Below are positions 1-10,984 of a DNA stretch of 64,000 nt, in pieces. Source of the DNA: Watersipora subatra (taxonomy: Eukaryota > Bryozoa > Gymnolaemata > Cheilostomatida > Watersiporidae); the NCBI RefSeq assembly GCF_963576615.1, contig NC_088710.1, positions 24,671,114-24,735,113 of the forward strand, in the 5' to 3' direction. The translations under genes and the position numbers were made by a program. Each line of letters starts with the position of its first letter. Within the stretch, counting starts at the first letter, position 1. A model generated the notes under the pieces. That model was not told the origin of the DNA. It worked only from the letters and a program-made list of their open reading frames with translations, and searched no databases.

Positions 1-2300
1 ATCCATCACAAATTCCAGCGTACAAGTCGACACAGCGTATAAGCTGATGTCTAAAGTTTTGTTGAAAATCTTTTGTTTCGACATGGATCGGTTACACACA
101 TTTTCCGGCTCAAATTGTTTGACTGCTAATATTTCATTCAGGATCATAGGTGGCGAAGAATAGCTGAAGAAATGCATTAAAAAACAGCACAAGCAGAGTT
201 TCCTTTTTTTATACATTCAGCAAAACTACACTTAGCAAAATAATGAGAGAAGGAAGATCAAAATCCCAGAGCACAAAGAACAGCACTTCACCCATGTATT
301 GGCCCTCTCACTAAAAGAACAAAATTGCTACAGCTGATAACATGTATTTAACAGAATCGAAATGCTGTAAGCCATGTTTCTGTCAAGAATTGTGATTCAA
401 ATACAAGAAACCAGATAAATGAAAGATAGTAGATGTATCAAATAAATTACCAATGTGTGGGCTAGTAGGTAAATACTACGGAAAAGAGCATTAAATTAGA
501 ATAAAAGCATGTTATGCTGGAGAGAATCTTAGTGATGACCAATTGAATGGTGAGTAATAAAACTTTGTGTTTCTTTCATCTCATGTTGAGTATTATTACT
601 AATATTTTACTGTTTCATAAATAAATCACCATATACATACGTACATACAAATCAAAATTACATATCATGTAATTTGGATTTGCGACGGTTCTTTGAAATT
701 GAATTTTGCTAGAATTTGTATCATGAAAAAGATGGAAACTTTGGAAACTAATGGAATTTCGTGTTTGATTCATCTCATGTTGAGTATGATTACTAGTATG
801 TTACTATTTCATAAATCAATTCCTATATGGCATATCATGTAGTTTTGATTTGCGACAGTTGAGATTCACTAAATCTGAGGAAAGGCAAAGACTTGCATTT
901 GACAAATAGTAAGTCACAACAGTTTTCCATCTTAGAGTGGAACTAATGAGTAGCAACCAGTTTAAAAGTTAGTTTTACTTACAAAAGAAAACTCCTAGGC
1001 TGCAAAAAACTCTAATCATCTGCAATATCAATAGCCCAAAACTGTCACAATCAATGTTAATACATTTGGAATTCTTATTATCAATATTACACGAGTGAAT
1101 CATTGTTAAAAGTTTAATTAAATTTTTGTAAAATAACTTTTGTATAAACTTATAAAAAAAATAAAACAAGAAGGCAGTTTATAAATAATAACACAAATAA
1201 AACAAAATAAACAGTTTATTGTGGTTCGGACTAATATTATAAGTCACAGTAAATATTTAAAAAAAGTTCAAAGGATTACAGTGAGGATTTTCAACTTTCC
1301 AAAGCATCAAACTTCATAAATTGTTATAATTATAACTAAGTTTTGTGTCTGAGCCCACGAACAACGCCATTCATGCGCGCGGCAAACTTAAACAAGTGTT
1401 TTGGTTACCATGAAACTATCGAGACTGTTAACTCAGTTTGTAAAAATTTATAAGACCTAAACTAACCAAATATTTTCAAACTAAAATATGGAAGGCCTAA
1501 GCCAGTTTTATCTGGCCCCGAATACCTGTTTGAGATTTTGTGAATGATATATTTTATTCTTATTTATTGTGCAATCTTTACTGCGGTAAGCAATGGTCAT
1601 ATTTTACCATATGCTTTTGACAAAGCACTATGGAAAGTAAACAAAATAGCAGTAGTTATATCGACACCAAATTGGAAAAAAATTAATAGGTGGTCCAACT
1701 AATATAGGAATATTGAAGTTGAAGCCATAGAATATGTAAAAAAACTAATTTAGGGATTGGTATGACTAATGTATAAACCAAAAGTGGCAAAGTATAAGCA
1801 CTGCGAAAATAGCTAAGTTAAAAATACAAGGTTAAGTTCTCTGGCACCAACTTAGTCATTTCTAATACGTTGGTCAGACGGTTTATGAATTCAATTTACT
1901 CGCGAGTCTGCTTCTTGGTAGTTTAAAGGCTGGTTGCCACTGTTTCATTTCTGCCATCACCTTGCTCCGCGTCACTTAAATTTTTTGAGTTCTCTCTTAC
2001 TGTCACTATTAACACAGTTGTCAAAAGTTTAATGAATAATTTGTTAGTTTGTGTTGAGTCAATATGTAAAGGATCATACTAATCGCACTCATGGAAAAAA
2101 ATATACCTTTTAGTTAAAATCCTTTACTTCTGTATTAGAATCAAGCTACTTGTTCATTTAATACAATCATATAGTTTGGTAAATATATTGCTACAGTGTC
2201 GAGCGAGTTTGAGCTAGACCGTCCTTTCCAGCAGTCGCAACACTTCACCTAGCAATACAAATCAATTTGAAGTCTTCTGCAATTACTATGATTCAATCAC
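1..2300. repeat. Start of tandem unit 1 (copy of 16,933-19,100)
   Basis: This stretch aligns collinearly with 16,933 to about 19,100. Shared landmarks include the 'ccagcgtacaagtcgacac' region at the start, the 'atgagagaaggaag' stretch, and 'tacgttggtcagac' near 1,870 and 18,890. The first 100 bases also match 59,248-59,346, where a gypsy element interrupts the copy. I see no coding exon; short open frames are not conserved between the copies. After about 2,050 the two copies stop aligning. Confidence 0.8.
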
Positions 2301-2342
2301 ACTCACTTACCTTTTTTCCTTTGGCACAACATGACATTAGCT

Positions 2343-2690
2343 TCAGGCACTTGGAACCGGCTCAATGAGCCCTTCTTCAAGCGGTATTGCGCCTTTTGTT
2401 TTGTTGAGGCCTTTCTTGGGCATCAGTGCACATAGGAGATAGAGTAGTTTGTTGTTTCCTTTAGTGGCATAGAGTGTTCCACCTTGTAAGTTCGGCCCAT
2501 GTCTCTTAGTCCTTGCTGCAAAGTGTTTGGTACCACATGAGAAGATTGGTGAGTCATTTGGCCTAATGAGGGTTTTTCCATTTTCTTTGTCACCTGTGAT
2601 CCATACAGGAAGTTTTCTAAATGAATTAGCGCCACAGATTCTTGCGATCTTGCTTTTCAAATATCTTGGTCTGTAGCTACAAATGGTGTA
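2343..2690 (-). CDS. Unidentified open frame or single exon
   Basis: The minus-strand frame is open for about 115 codons and ends at a stop at 2,343. A possible splice acceptor (ttgtag) lies at its 5' side near 2,685, so it may be a terminal exon rather than a whole gene; no convincing ATG opens the frame. The translation is basic, with motifs such as SPIFSCGTKHF and LLYLLCALMPKKG, and I do not recognise a family. It lies downstream of the truncated collagen-like gene on the same strand and has no visible copy in unit 2. It could be a transposon remnant or chance. Confidence 0.25.
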   Translation of the reverse strand, partial: YTICSYRPRYLKSKIARICGANSFRKLPVWITGDKENGKTLIRPNDSPIFSCGTKHFAARTKRHGPNLQGGTLYATKGNNKLLYLLCALMPKKGLNKTKGAIPLEEGLIEPVPSA

Positions 2691-2711
2691 GAACAGTAAG
2701 TCTAGTTTCAA

Positions 2712-3540
2712 GTTCTGAGCACAAAGTTTTAATTTTTAATGCGGACTGGAACTGCTCGATGAGATATAGGCACCATGGGACTACACTACTATGTGACAGG
2801 CTGGTCAAAGCTACTAGCTAACAGGGACCCTTGGGCAGCCCTCTATCAGGTTTTATGAACAGTAAAGTTAGGTAGCAACCCAGCATAGAATGACCATATC
2901 AGTTTAAGTTGGAATTATCGGGTCTCTGATTACCCACATCTTTCTCATAGCAGGCATTCGTGTCTATCTGTGCCCATCAGATATCTTCTGTCCGTTAAAG
3001 GTACAAATTGTCATCAAGCTCATCAACTCTACCAAGCATTAGGGGGGCCACTCGGCTCCGCACTCTCAAAATGGCCATCTTATTTATCTGGTCGCTGCAA
3101 AAACCTCAGTATTTACATGTACATGTCACAATAAACCTCGCAGTAGGATCATTCCATAGAGAAGTAGCCAGGGCACATTAGCTATGGCCATGACTATTAG
3201 TCTTTTCTGTTTGACCTTCTGCAGCATTGAGAATCCTGGTCAAAAGCCACCTTGCTCGGCAAGTTTGTGGTGCACATTCATGTTTATTTAGTATAACATG
3301 GATCAACTGTTTAGCTTTTTCTGAGAAATTAGTTAGTCAAAAAAGGCTGATCCTATGCTTGCGCCCTAATCAACTCAGCACCATCCCTGTCTCAAGTAGC
3401 AATAGAATACTGTTCATGCATCTTTGAGCATGCCATTTTTAAGGCGGGTGCAAAGTTCGCCGGTTGATTGGTAGGCTAAAGGTTGCTGGAGTTGGAAATG
3501 GACCTGCTACATTTGAAACAGGCTCCCAGTAGACCACTGG
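2712..3540. other. Non-coding stretch, nothing recognised
   Basis: Slightly richer in GC than its surroundings and without an aligned partner in unit 2, where a decayed gypsy and a LINE tail occupy the equivalent interval. Short open frames only; no domain, repeat structure or RNA gene seen. Confidence 0.4.
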
Positions 3541-3544
3541 TTCA

Positions 3545-4361
3545 GCTTTGATGCTTTTACACAGAAGCTTTACCTTGCAAAGGCATTAAGTGTTCATCAA
3601 AAACTCACGTTTACATTAAAGTGTCTTACCACCTGTTGGTGCACTTTTAGAGTTGGTGTTTTTGATGTTTTCATTGTTTTTATCATTGACCATACTCATT
3701 TGTTTGGGTATCTGATTTTTGTTGCGGAATCAGCCATAGTATTAATTTGTAAGAAAGATAATTTAAGTACACTGAATTAAGTTTCAGAGCGGTTCTTTCT
3801 GGCTAACAAAAACTTGCATAACTCAGTTTAAGCAGTCAAAAAGTCTAACAACTATAAAACAACCAAACACATCCGCTATGTTAAATGTTTACACTTGAAT
3901 TATATTTTTCTAAAAAGTGGTCAAATTAAGAGATATGCTAGTGGTACATGATATTATGAAATCAGTTTGCATATGGTTGAATCCCAAGTGTATGACTTGT
4001 AAAATATTTTGTCAGACTGTATTCAAGTAAAGAATCAATGCTGTTTATACCACTGAGTATTTTTATATTTCTATATTGTATTTCTATAGATTTTGTATAC
4101 ATTTCTATCGAATAACTTTTTCCATATTTTGTAATATATTTAGTAGTAATATATCGTAATAGTAATATATAGTATATAGCAGTAACTACATGGGTAAATA
4201 TTTTGGATTTATAGAGAAACATTAAAATATTTGGAAGTAAAATTTGTGGTTTCGTGTAGTTTGGGTTTATATGTCGTTGGTATCTTTCATCGGCCGAACA
4301 AATTATATAAGCAGCAGAGTTAATATATATTAACTCATAAACTCAGTGTACATGAAGTATG
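3545..4361. repeat. Duplicated flank 3' of the gene copy (matches 22,660-23,435)
   Basis: Homology with unit 2 resumes here ('cacagaagcttt' followed by '..gcattaRgtgttcatcaa') and runs through the 3' flank of the collagen-like gene. It is AT-rich and non-coding. Confidence 0.7.
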
Positions 4362-5202
4362 CTATTTAGAACAAACAACACAAGCTAACTCTGCATCTTG
4401 AATATAAGGTGGGCAGTATCCAAGGTAGCTGCAGTCCCCTTGAACAAAGTAAAACAGCGCTCCATATTTATTGGCATGTGATCCAGTTAAGGCTTCTGGT
4501 TCATTGTCCATACAGACATAGTTGTACGCTCTTTTGTAATTGCGGTGCCCTGACATCAGATATCCTTCATACTCCTAAACTAAAGTGAGCTCAGTTTTTT
4601 TATATTTATTAATTACTCAAATTTCCATATTTACTACCTTCATTACATATGCCTATTTATTTTAATGCAAATTTGAGTCTATTTTGTTTCTGATCTGCAT
4701 CTTATTATTCAATTTTATATATTGATGAACGTATTAAATTGTAGAAAGCAATTTCATTTCTACTATTGTACTATGGTGATAATAGCCATTAGGCTAAAAA
4801 CATCTTGTGTCAAACTAAGCAGCTAAGAAAACTTGCTACAAAATACGACAGTGCTATTCTATTTTGGGTATGAAGCTAGCAAATTAATTAATTCCTTGCT
4901 AATGTGCATGTTTTGGCTTAAGGGTATATGAAATAGGACACGTGAACTCACCAAATTTATTAAACCAAATTGCTATTTTGAAACTGTCCTTTGTAATATC
5001 AGCCTGCATGCAAGACAGGTTTATGTAAGAGTACATGTACAATGTATATATGGCACTTCACCTTTTTCCAAGATAATGGACACGTTCTTTTAGCAGGTAT
5101 CATTATAGTTGTAGACTTGCTCGAAAGATAGCACCTAGAACAGGGTAAATTCTGGTCATGCATACGGCTAGGAAATATATAAGTGTTGGTCTGGTACTCT
5201 GC
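4362..5202 (-). pseudogene. Short-chain collagen C4-like gene, 3' fragment (exons 6-7 only)
   Basis: Two minus-strand exons match the complete gene at 23,436-27,101. The terminal exon (4,362-4,574) codes for 70 residues from EYEGYLMSGH to the end CVVCSK, with every cysteine kept. The upstream exon (5,062-5,202) carries IPAKRTCPLSWKK and a good donor (gtgaag), but homology stops abruptly near 5,202 after AEYQT. The remaining part of exon 6 and exons 1-5, which hold the membrane helix, Gly-X-Y repeats and the first half of the domain, are absent. Beyond the break comes the unrelated block R. The surviving frame has no stop. By eye 13 of 64 aligned terminal-exon residues differ from the full copy. 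I call it a pseudogene truncated by a deletion or unequal exchange; a chimeric gene using unseen upstream exons is possible but unsupported. Confidence 0.85.
4575..5061 (-). other. Intron 6 of the truncated gene copy
   Basis: Lies between the donor at 5,061 and the acceptor next to 4,574. It aligns with 23,649-24,126, the last intron of the complete gene. Confidence 0.75.
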
Positions 5203-5230
5203 ATATCTACATACTCTACATATCAATAAC
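5203..5230. other. Duplication/deletion junction in unit 1
   Basis: Left of this interval the sequence matches 22.66-24.27 kb. Right of it, from 'aacagagggatac', it matches 36,846 onwards. About 12.6 kb of unit 2 sequence, covering exons 1-5 and part of 6, the spacer and an LTR element, is missing here. About 20 bases match neither side. Confidence 0.75.
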
Positions 5231-6860
5231 AGAGGGATACTTGCTAATGAAGTTCATTTGGTTCATTTGGCAGAAAAACCCTCAACAAGTGGCCAAATAG
5301 AATCTAAAAAGAATTAGATAAGCTAAGAGAAGGAAGACTCTTATACCAGTAAGTAGCAATCACGATGAGGGAAAAGTTAGCTGTTTATACTGCAATGATT
5401 CTTAGTGGAACCATTACACTGACAGTAGAGGGGGAAAACGCAGGCATTGCAGTAGCTGGGCTCACAAGCTTTGTGCAAATCTTGATGATGAGGATGATGA
5501 CTTTATGTGTGAACTATCCAATAAATTCGGCTTACAACTCATTATTTCTAAAGCTATGCGATTTACGGTATTATTTTCAAATTAGTAGAGTAGCTAAACA
5601 CTTGTTAAAAGCATTATTTTGAACAAACATTGTTACTGATATTAGGGTGGCGCACCACTACACCCACACTGTTGGGTTAGAACGAGAAATTGAATTGATT
5701 TACAAAACATAATAAAACTCAATATCATAATAAACAGCTGCAATAAGGCACTGAGTATGAAATGAATATATTAGACCTAAACATGCTTGCATTAAAACAC
5801 ATATTAGTTGTCTCGGGATATGAGAAAGTGAAGGTCGTTCTCATTGAAGTCCTTAAAATGTGGTGTGACCACTGATCACTTTTGATTCACCTGTAGGGTC
5901 AGAGAACATTGTTGTTACATTGTCTGATCTTCTGTAGGCCCTTGACCATTGTGCATCACTAACCAGATGCATAAATCTGTTATTTTGTTTGATAAAAAAG
6001 TTCTCAGGGGGAAATTTGATGAAAAATGATTAATTCAATAATGGCCGAAGTTTCCATCAAAGCCCTGGGCAGCCGTCAGTAGATTTTGTCACTTTACGAG
6101 TGCTTGAAATGGAGATAATAAAAATTTTAATAATTTTAATAGGATAAACACTTGTGGAAGGATTGGTCTAGCTGGAAAAAATGATATCACAGCTGATGTG
6201 GAGGAAATGGTGCTGTTATAAATATTACCGCATGATTCACCAGATATTTCATAAAAAGCCTTTTACGCTTTATCTTCTCATTGTATGTGAATAACAACTA
6301 TTTAACCTAGTTACCCTGTTTCATATTTTTATCAATGACACCACAGGCTATCACATATGATTCAACATCAAAAACAATAGCACTGATTGCCAAAAAGCTG
6401 ACACTGGTAGAACAAGCAGCAGATAATCCTTGTGAAATACAGAGACATGCAGGAGAACATCATGCCTTGAAAATCACAATATTTAGCCACTCAATAAAGA
6501 TGTAGCAATAGAAAGTACATTTAGTATTTTCGAAAGAATAAATCATTAATTATTACAAGAAGTAATACTCTTCCGAAGTATTAGAATTGACCGACATCTA
6601 TCGAAGATGATGTATCAAATAGCTATGAAAAGCTGAAATTGTTAAATCTGTGTACTTTGGATTTCTGTAGCATTATTAGATTGTAATTGATTGTTTTAGA
6701 TAAAATTGTAACTAATGATATCAACTCATTAAGGGAATGATTGATTCTGTTGACTTGTGGTTTAAGACTAACTTATAATAAGCTAGATAAACCTTTTTTA
6801 CTTTATGAAAATGTAAAAATGTACATGTATGACATTAGAGAATGTTTGCTTCAGTACTAA
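5231..6860. repeat. Block R, left part (matches 36,846-38,520)
   Basis: Collinear with 36,846-38,520. Landmarks include 'gcaggcattgcagtagctgg' near 5,440 and 37,055, and 'actgattgccaaaaagctga' near 6,381 and 38,041. No gene is recognised: the open frame at 5,365-5,622 is broken by stops in the other copy. Confidence 0.8.
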
Positions 6861-6869
6861 TGTCAAAGC

Positions 6870-7860
6870 CAAACAGATATTGCTGACTACATGACCTGAG
6901 TCTTAGGCTTTTGTACCATTTTTTGTATTATTGTCTGTCACAAAGCAGAATCAAAATGTAAACGCTGTCACAAAATGTTACATAACAATTCTATGACAAT
7001 GTACAACTTGAGGAAAAATGGCCTAGTAACTGATATCAAACATACTCAGTATATCGGTAGTACTGAGTTGTAAAACTAACTTACTCTGTGAAGTAGTATG
7101 ACTGACTTATATAACTAACTTTCTCTATATATTAGTACTACTGACTTATATAGCTGACCTACTCTATATATAAGCAGTACTGACTTATAGAACTAACTTA
7201 TGCTATACATTGTATATTAGTCGACTGGAATATAGAGCTAACATATTTTATAAATTAGTAATACATCCCTATACAGCAAATATTAAAGCTGAAAAGAGTT
7301 ATTTTACCATTTTATCACCAAATTCATCAACAAGTTCTTTACATACATTGTATATTTATATTTTGAAACCTACTTTTCCGATCTATGACACATGCTTTAC
7401 CTTTTCTAGTAGAATATCAGTCACAATATACAAACAACTAACTCACTTTTGACAATTGATGACTTTTCACCGCACTCTACCCAATCTACCAACTAACCTC
7501 AATGCTTGCACTCATGCTGAGTCATTTCATGATAAATTTAGTGTTAAGTTATTGTGTTAAAGCTCATTACTTGCAGTTCTTGACCTTGGCAGCACGATTT
7601 GGAATCTATATTTAAGGTTGTTCACTACTGTCACACGTTAGCAGTATTTACAGAATATGCTGCAACATCTCACAATTATGGTTAATATAAATACATGGGA
7701 TTATTACATTCTTTACTTCCATTTACAAATCCAGAACCCAAACAATAATTCAATAGTTCAATATCTCGATAACTATCAATGCCTGCTACAGCATGGTTGC
7801 CTTCAATTAACCCAATCATTCACTTCTGCTACACACAGACATGTGCTCTCCTATGTAGTT
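6870..7860. other. Unit 1-specific segment of about 1 kb
   Basis: In block R' the flanks of this segment lie within about 50 bases of each other near 38,500, so it is an insertion in R or a deletion in R'. It holds a minisatellite at its left end and otherwise AT-rich sequence with no recognised gene. Confidence 0.6.
7055..7265. repeat. Degenerate minisatellite, about 40-bp unit, roughly five copies
   Basis: The core 'tagtactgacttatataact' with 'aactta.tctatatat' recurs about every 40 bases with drift. It is absent from block R'. Confidence 0.7.
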
Positions 7861-8250
7861 TATTCCAGCTCTTGGAGGTACAGCTAATCGATTTAAAATG
7901 AACTTAGACTGTTACTTTTGCGAAGTCCAAAAAATAACTAAAATAAAAGGTTTTAGTAGAACCGCTCTGATTAATTGTCATCAACCAGTTTTTGACACTG
8001 AGCTGGTGTCGAAATCGTCTTTTCCATTCATCTTCAGATAAACTTTAGTTTTTTTTGAAATTGTCTCTGTATATTTCTTTGTTTTCGTTTGTGTTTTTAA
8101 ACACTCAGACGCTTTTGCTTTTTCCATGACATAGACATCAGTTTCCTTTCTCATTACTTAGAGTATTTGCATGCCTCTCCCATAGGAGTCTGGGTCACAC
8201 AGAGGCCTGATCAATGTAATAATAAAAAATTCACATTTTTGTCATATAAG
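7861..8250. repeat. Block R, shared segment (matches 38,510-38,870)
   Basis: Collinear with R'; shared text includes 'ctaattgtcatcaaccagtt' near 7,970 and 38,610. Non-coding. Confidence 0.7.
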
Positions 8251-8600
8251 AAAAGAATATCATTTAGGAGATCAGATCTGTCTCCAAGGCTTCGAGCAAA
8301 AATACAACTATTATATATTCGTTTATACCTCATTTAACTATGTGAATGCCTGGCAATGCACGGGTAATAAAATAATTACCCAATGAACTTGAGTAACTTA
8401 GGAGCAACTCAAGCTGACTACAATTAACTGACATGTTAGTAAATTAACTTACTTAATAAGAGCACAGTTACACATAATGATCTCCCATGCAATCATTTAT
8501 GGTCATCAAGCATGCTAGTAGTAACCAATACTATTTTTGCAAGGGCTTCAAGAGTGCGAAGTTTATCTTGTATAATGATTATGGTTACAGTTATTCCATG
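8251..8600. other. R-specific AT-rich stretch
   Basis: No match in R', where a 7-kb interval with the Harbinger element occupies the corresponding position. No gene seen. Confidence 0.45.
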
Positions 8601-8607
8601 GTATAGA

Positions 8608-8690
8608 AATGTAGTTTATAGTAAGTAGATTATAGTAAATGTTATAGTAAAGATTATAGAAAAGATTAAAGTAAACATTAAATTAAATAA
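8608..8690. repeat. Short AT-rich tandem repeat around 'ttatagtaaa'
   Basis: Six to seven imperfect copies of a 10-12-base unit (ttatagtaaR plus spacer). Simple-sequence expansion at the point where R and R' resume homology. Confidence 0.65.
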
Positions 8691-8732
8691 TAAAATGAGA
8701 GATACTTGTAAACAAACTACCAAGTTATGTTA

Positions 8733-8885
8733 CTTACCTCATCCTCTATTATCTTCTCCAGTTCCTAATCAGTTTTATCAAAATTAGTTTCTCTTTCTAA
8801 ACTTATTTCCTCCGAGCTAGCCAGAACTGGGGCTACTCACTACTCTTTGCTACTCTTGGCTACTGTTAGAGCAATTTTCCTATGG
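8733..8885 (-). pseudogene. Possible decayed exon with splice donor
   Basis: Read on the minus strand, this stretch encodes ISLERETNFDKTD, an in-frame TAG, then ELEKIIEDE directly followed by a strong donor gtaagtaa. The copy in R' (about 45,985-46,140) has the same reading, the same TAG and a donor gtgagta. An acceptor-like 'cccatag' lies at the far end. The acidic, charged translation and the donor suggest a former exon, perhaps of a transposon. The stop shared by both copies says decay came before duplication. I cannot assign a family. Confidence 0.3.
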
Positions 8886-9220
8886 GAAAAGAATCAAATT
8901 TTAGATAGACAATATGAGTTAACAATTAAACAAAAATATCTTGGGTAAGAGCAAACTTAATTAAGATTTATTAAATATACTTTGAAGTTGTCTGCTCTTT
9001 GCAAGCTATTTTTGTCCAGCATTGTCTACATTAGTAGCAAGCCATAATTTCACAAACTCATGATACTACTCATTACTTGCTTACTTTGTAGCAGTTCATA
9101 ATATAATAGTAAAATAGTAAATAATATTCAGAGTTCTTGAGAACCAGTTTGTAAGAATAACAGTACAGCTGCTTTTGATATCTTTTTATTATACCATGTC
9201 ATTCATTAAATATATGTGCT
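8886..9220. repeat. Block R shared segment (matches 46,130-46,480)
   Basis: Collinear with R'. Non-coding, AT-rich. Confidence 0.6.
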
Positions 9221-9224
9221 CAGA

Positions 9225-9570
9225 TGTTACTCATCACACTCTATGTCTATGAGTGGTCATTGCTAGCTAATCATTATTTCAATGTTCTGTTGTTACTAAA
9301 TACATTCCATGTCTATGCTTAGCTATTACTGTGCCGATTTCTCTATATCTGTGCCGAGTTGTCATCAACTGCTCTTTGTGTCTACACTTAGTTATTACTA
9401 ACTTTATTCTATGGCTATGCTTTGTTGTTACTAACTACACTCTATGTCTATGCTTAGTTAATACTTACTACATTCTATGTCTATGCTTAGTTAATACTTA
9501 CTACATTCTATGACTTTGCCTGAGTTGTCTATGCTTGGTTATTACTATCTAATCTCTACTTATTTTAATC
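9225..9570. repeat. Minisatellite, about 33-38-bp unit (R copy)
   Basis: The unit 'ctatgcttagttattactaa' plus 'ctacattctatgt' is repeated eight to nine times, two of the copies (near 9,450-9,515) being almost perfect. The same array stands in R' at 46,485-46,790 with fewer and different units, so copy number has changed since the duplication. Confidence 0.8.
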
Positions 9571-10316
9571 TGTGGTTTTTCTACTTGATATTGTTCCTAA
9601 TTAGGCTTGTCTCTTGCACAAATTTGACCAACGGCTTACTATTGTGCAGAATTTGTAATATAGTTGCATATATATTAGTTACGTCTCTATAACATATACC
9701 TCCTAAAAGTAAAAATAATTATGCAAATTTTTGCTATGCACTACAGAATAAATTATATATAATGTAAAGTTTAAAGTTAGGACAACTTCTCAAATTCAAT
9801 GTGAAAAGACACATATTTTGTAGCACTTGTGAAAAAATTGAAGTACATGTGATAGCGTCACATCTATCTCGTAGGCAACTTCCATGACATTTCAGTTCAT
9901 CGCGACAGATCATGAGTGTGTCATCAAAACTGAGAACAGGTATAACTGCACAATTGCTACTAAACACTTAAAAGCTTTTCATTGTTGCAAGTGTTACAGC
10001 GTTGATCTTCCAAACTAAATGTCACGGGTTTGGAGTATCCCTTGAAGCTATTTTCTATTTTAATCCTGGATGCAGATAGATGAGAAACAGGTAGACACAG
10101 CTCTTCTTAAAGTAAAGTATGATTTGGTTTTGCTTTATTGTAGACATCAAATATCCGCTACTAATTTTTACTTTGTAGATTAGACTTTGCTGTCTAAAAA
10201 TTAACAAATTGCTGTAAATAGACGTTGAATATGTTCCAATCCTCATTAAACTATTGCAAAATTTATGCAATCATTGTCTATAAAACTTGTAAAATCGATC
10301 AAAAAAAGAGACAAGT
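9571..10316. repeat. Block R shared segment left of the old LTR
   Basis: Collinear with 46,791-47,570. No gene recognised. Short minus-strand frames such as 10,055-10,270 are not kept intact in R'. Confidence 0.6.
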
Positions 10317-10930
10317 TGTCAGTGCAAACTAATAACATGCAAGCTATGAAGATATCTCAAAGAAGAACAGTTTATTTTCAATTAGTCCTCAGTGTTGTCC
10401 TAAATATGTCAGTCCTAACATTTGTGGTTACTATGCATCATTATAGCAACATTTCCCTAACATTTCCAACAAAACAACTCATTTACGGAAGTTATGCAAT
10501 TCTTACAGATTTATTTGTATTAACAATCATTGCTGACATGTTTCACTTCAAACTCTGTATAAAATAAACAGTTTCATCCTATGTCTGCGTCCAAAGTTTA
10601 TTTTTAAACCCGATGTTATGATAGACCTGTCTGCGATGTTTGAGTTGTGTTATTTCGTGTCTAGAAGGTAGTATGCACATTTTTCGGGCTCATTCAGTGT
10701 GTTACATATACAAAGTTGTGTTTGGCAATGTTTACGTTTTGATATTAGTCATGCCATCATAGTATTTCTATGAAAGAAGTGATGTTAGCTATAGAGAGTG
10801 GGTCTTTTACAGTGATATGCAGAGTGTACACTACTCAAATATATTATCTTTCCTGAAGTTTAAAGTAAAATTTTTGTTTGCACAATAACTTAGGCCAAGC
10901 CTATAAGGTTGAGCTCAGCACACCCTCACA
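10317..10930 (+). repeat. 5' LTR of an old gypsy-like element (R copy)
   Basis: The stretch ends in 'caccctcaca', and just beyond comes 'tagtgtcagaagctgc', a decayed form of the 'TGGTGTCAGAAG' primer-binding site found in many gypsy elements. The matching stretch recurs at 47,571-48,188 and again, without a following gag, at 52,884-53,547, as expected of left and right LTRs. The left boundary (TGTC) is approximate because similarity to the right LTR is clear only from about 10,350. Confidence 0.6.
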
Positions 10931-10984
10931 TTTTAGTGTCAGAAGCTGCAAAAAGAATTGGGAGGAAGACTGCTAGTAGTTGAG

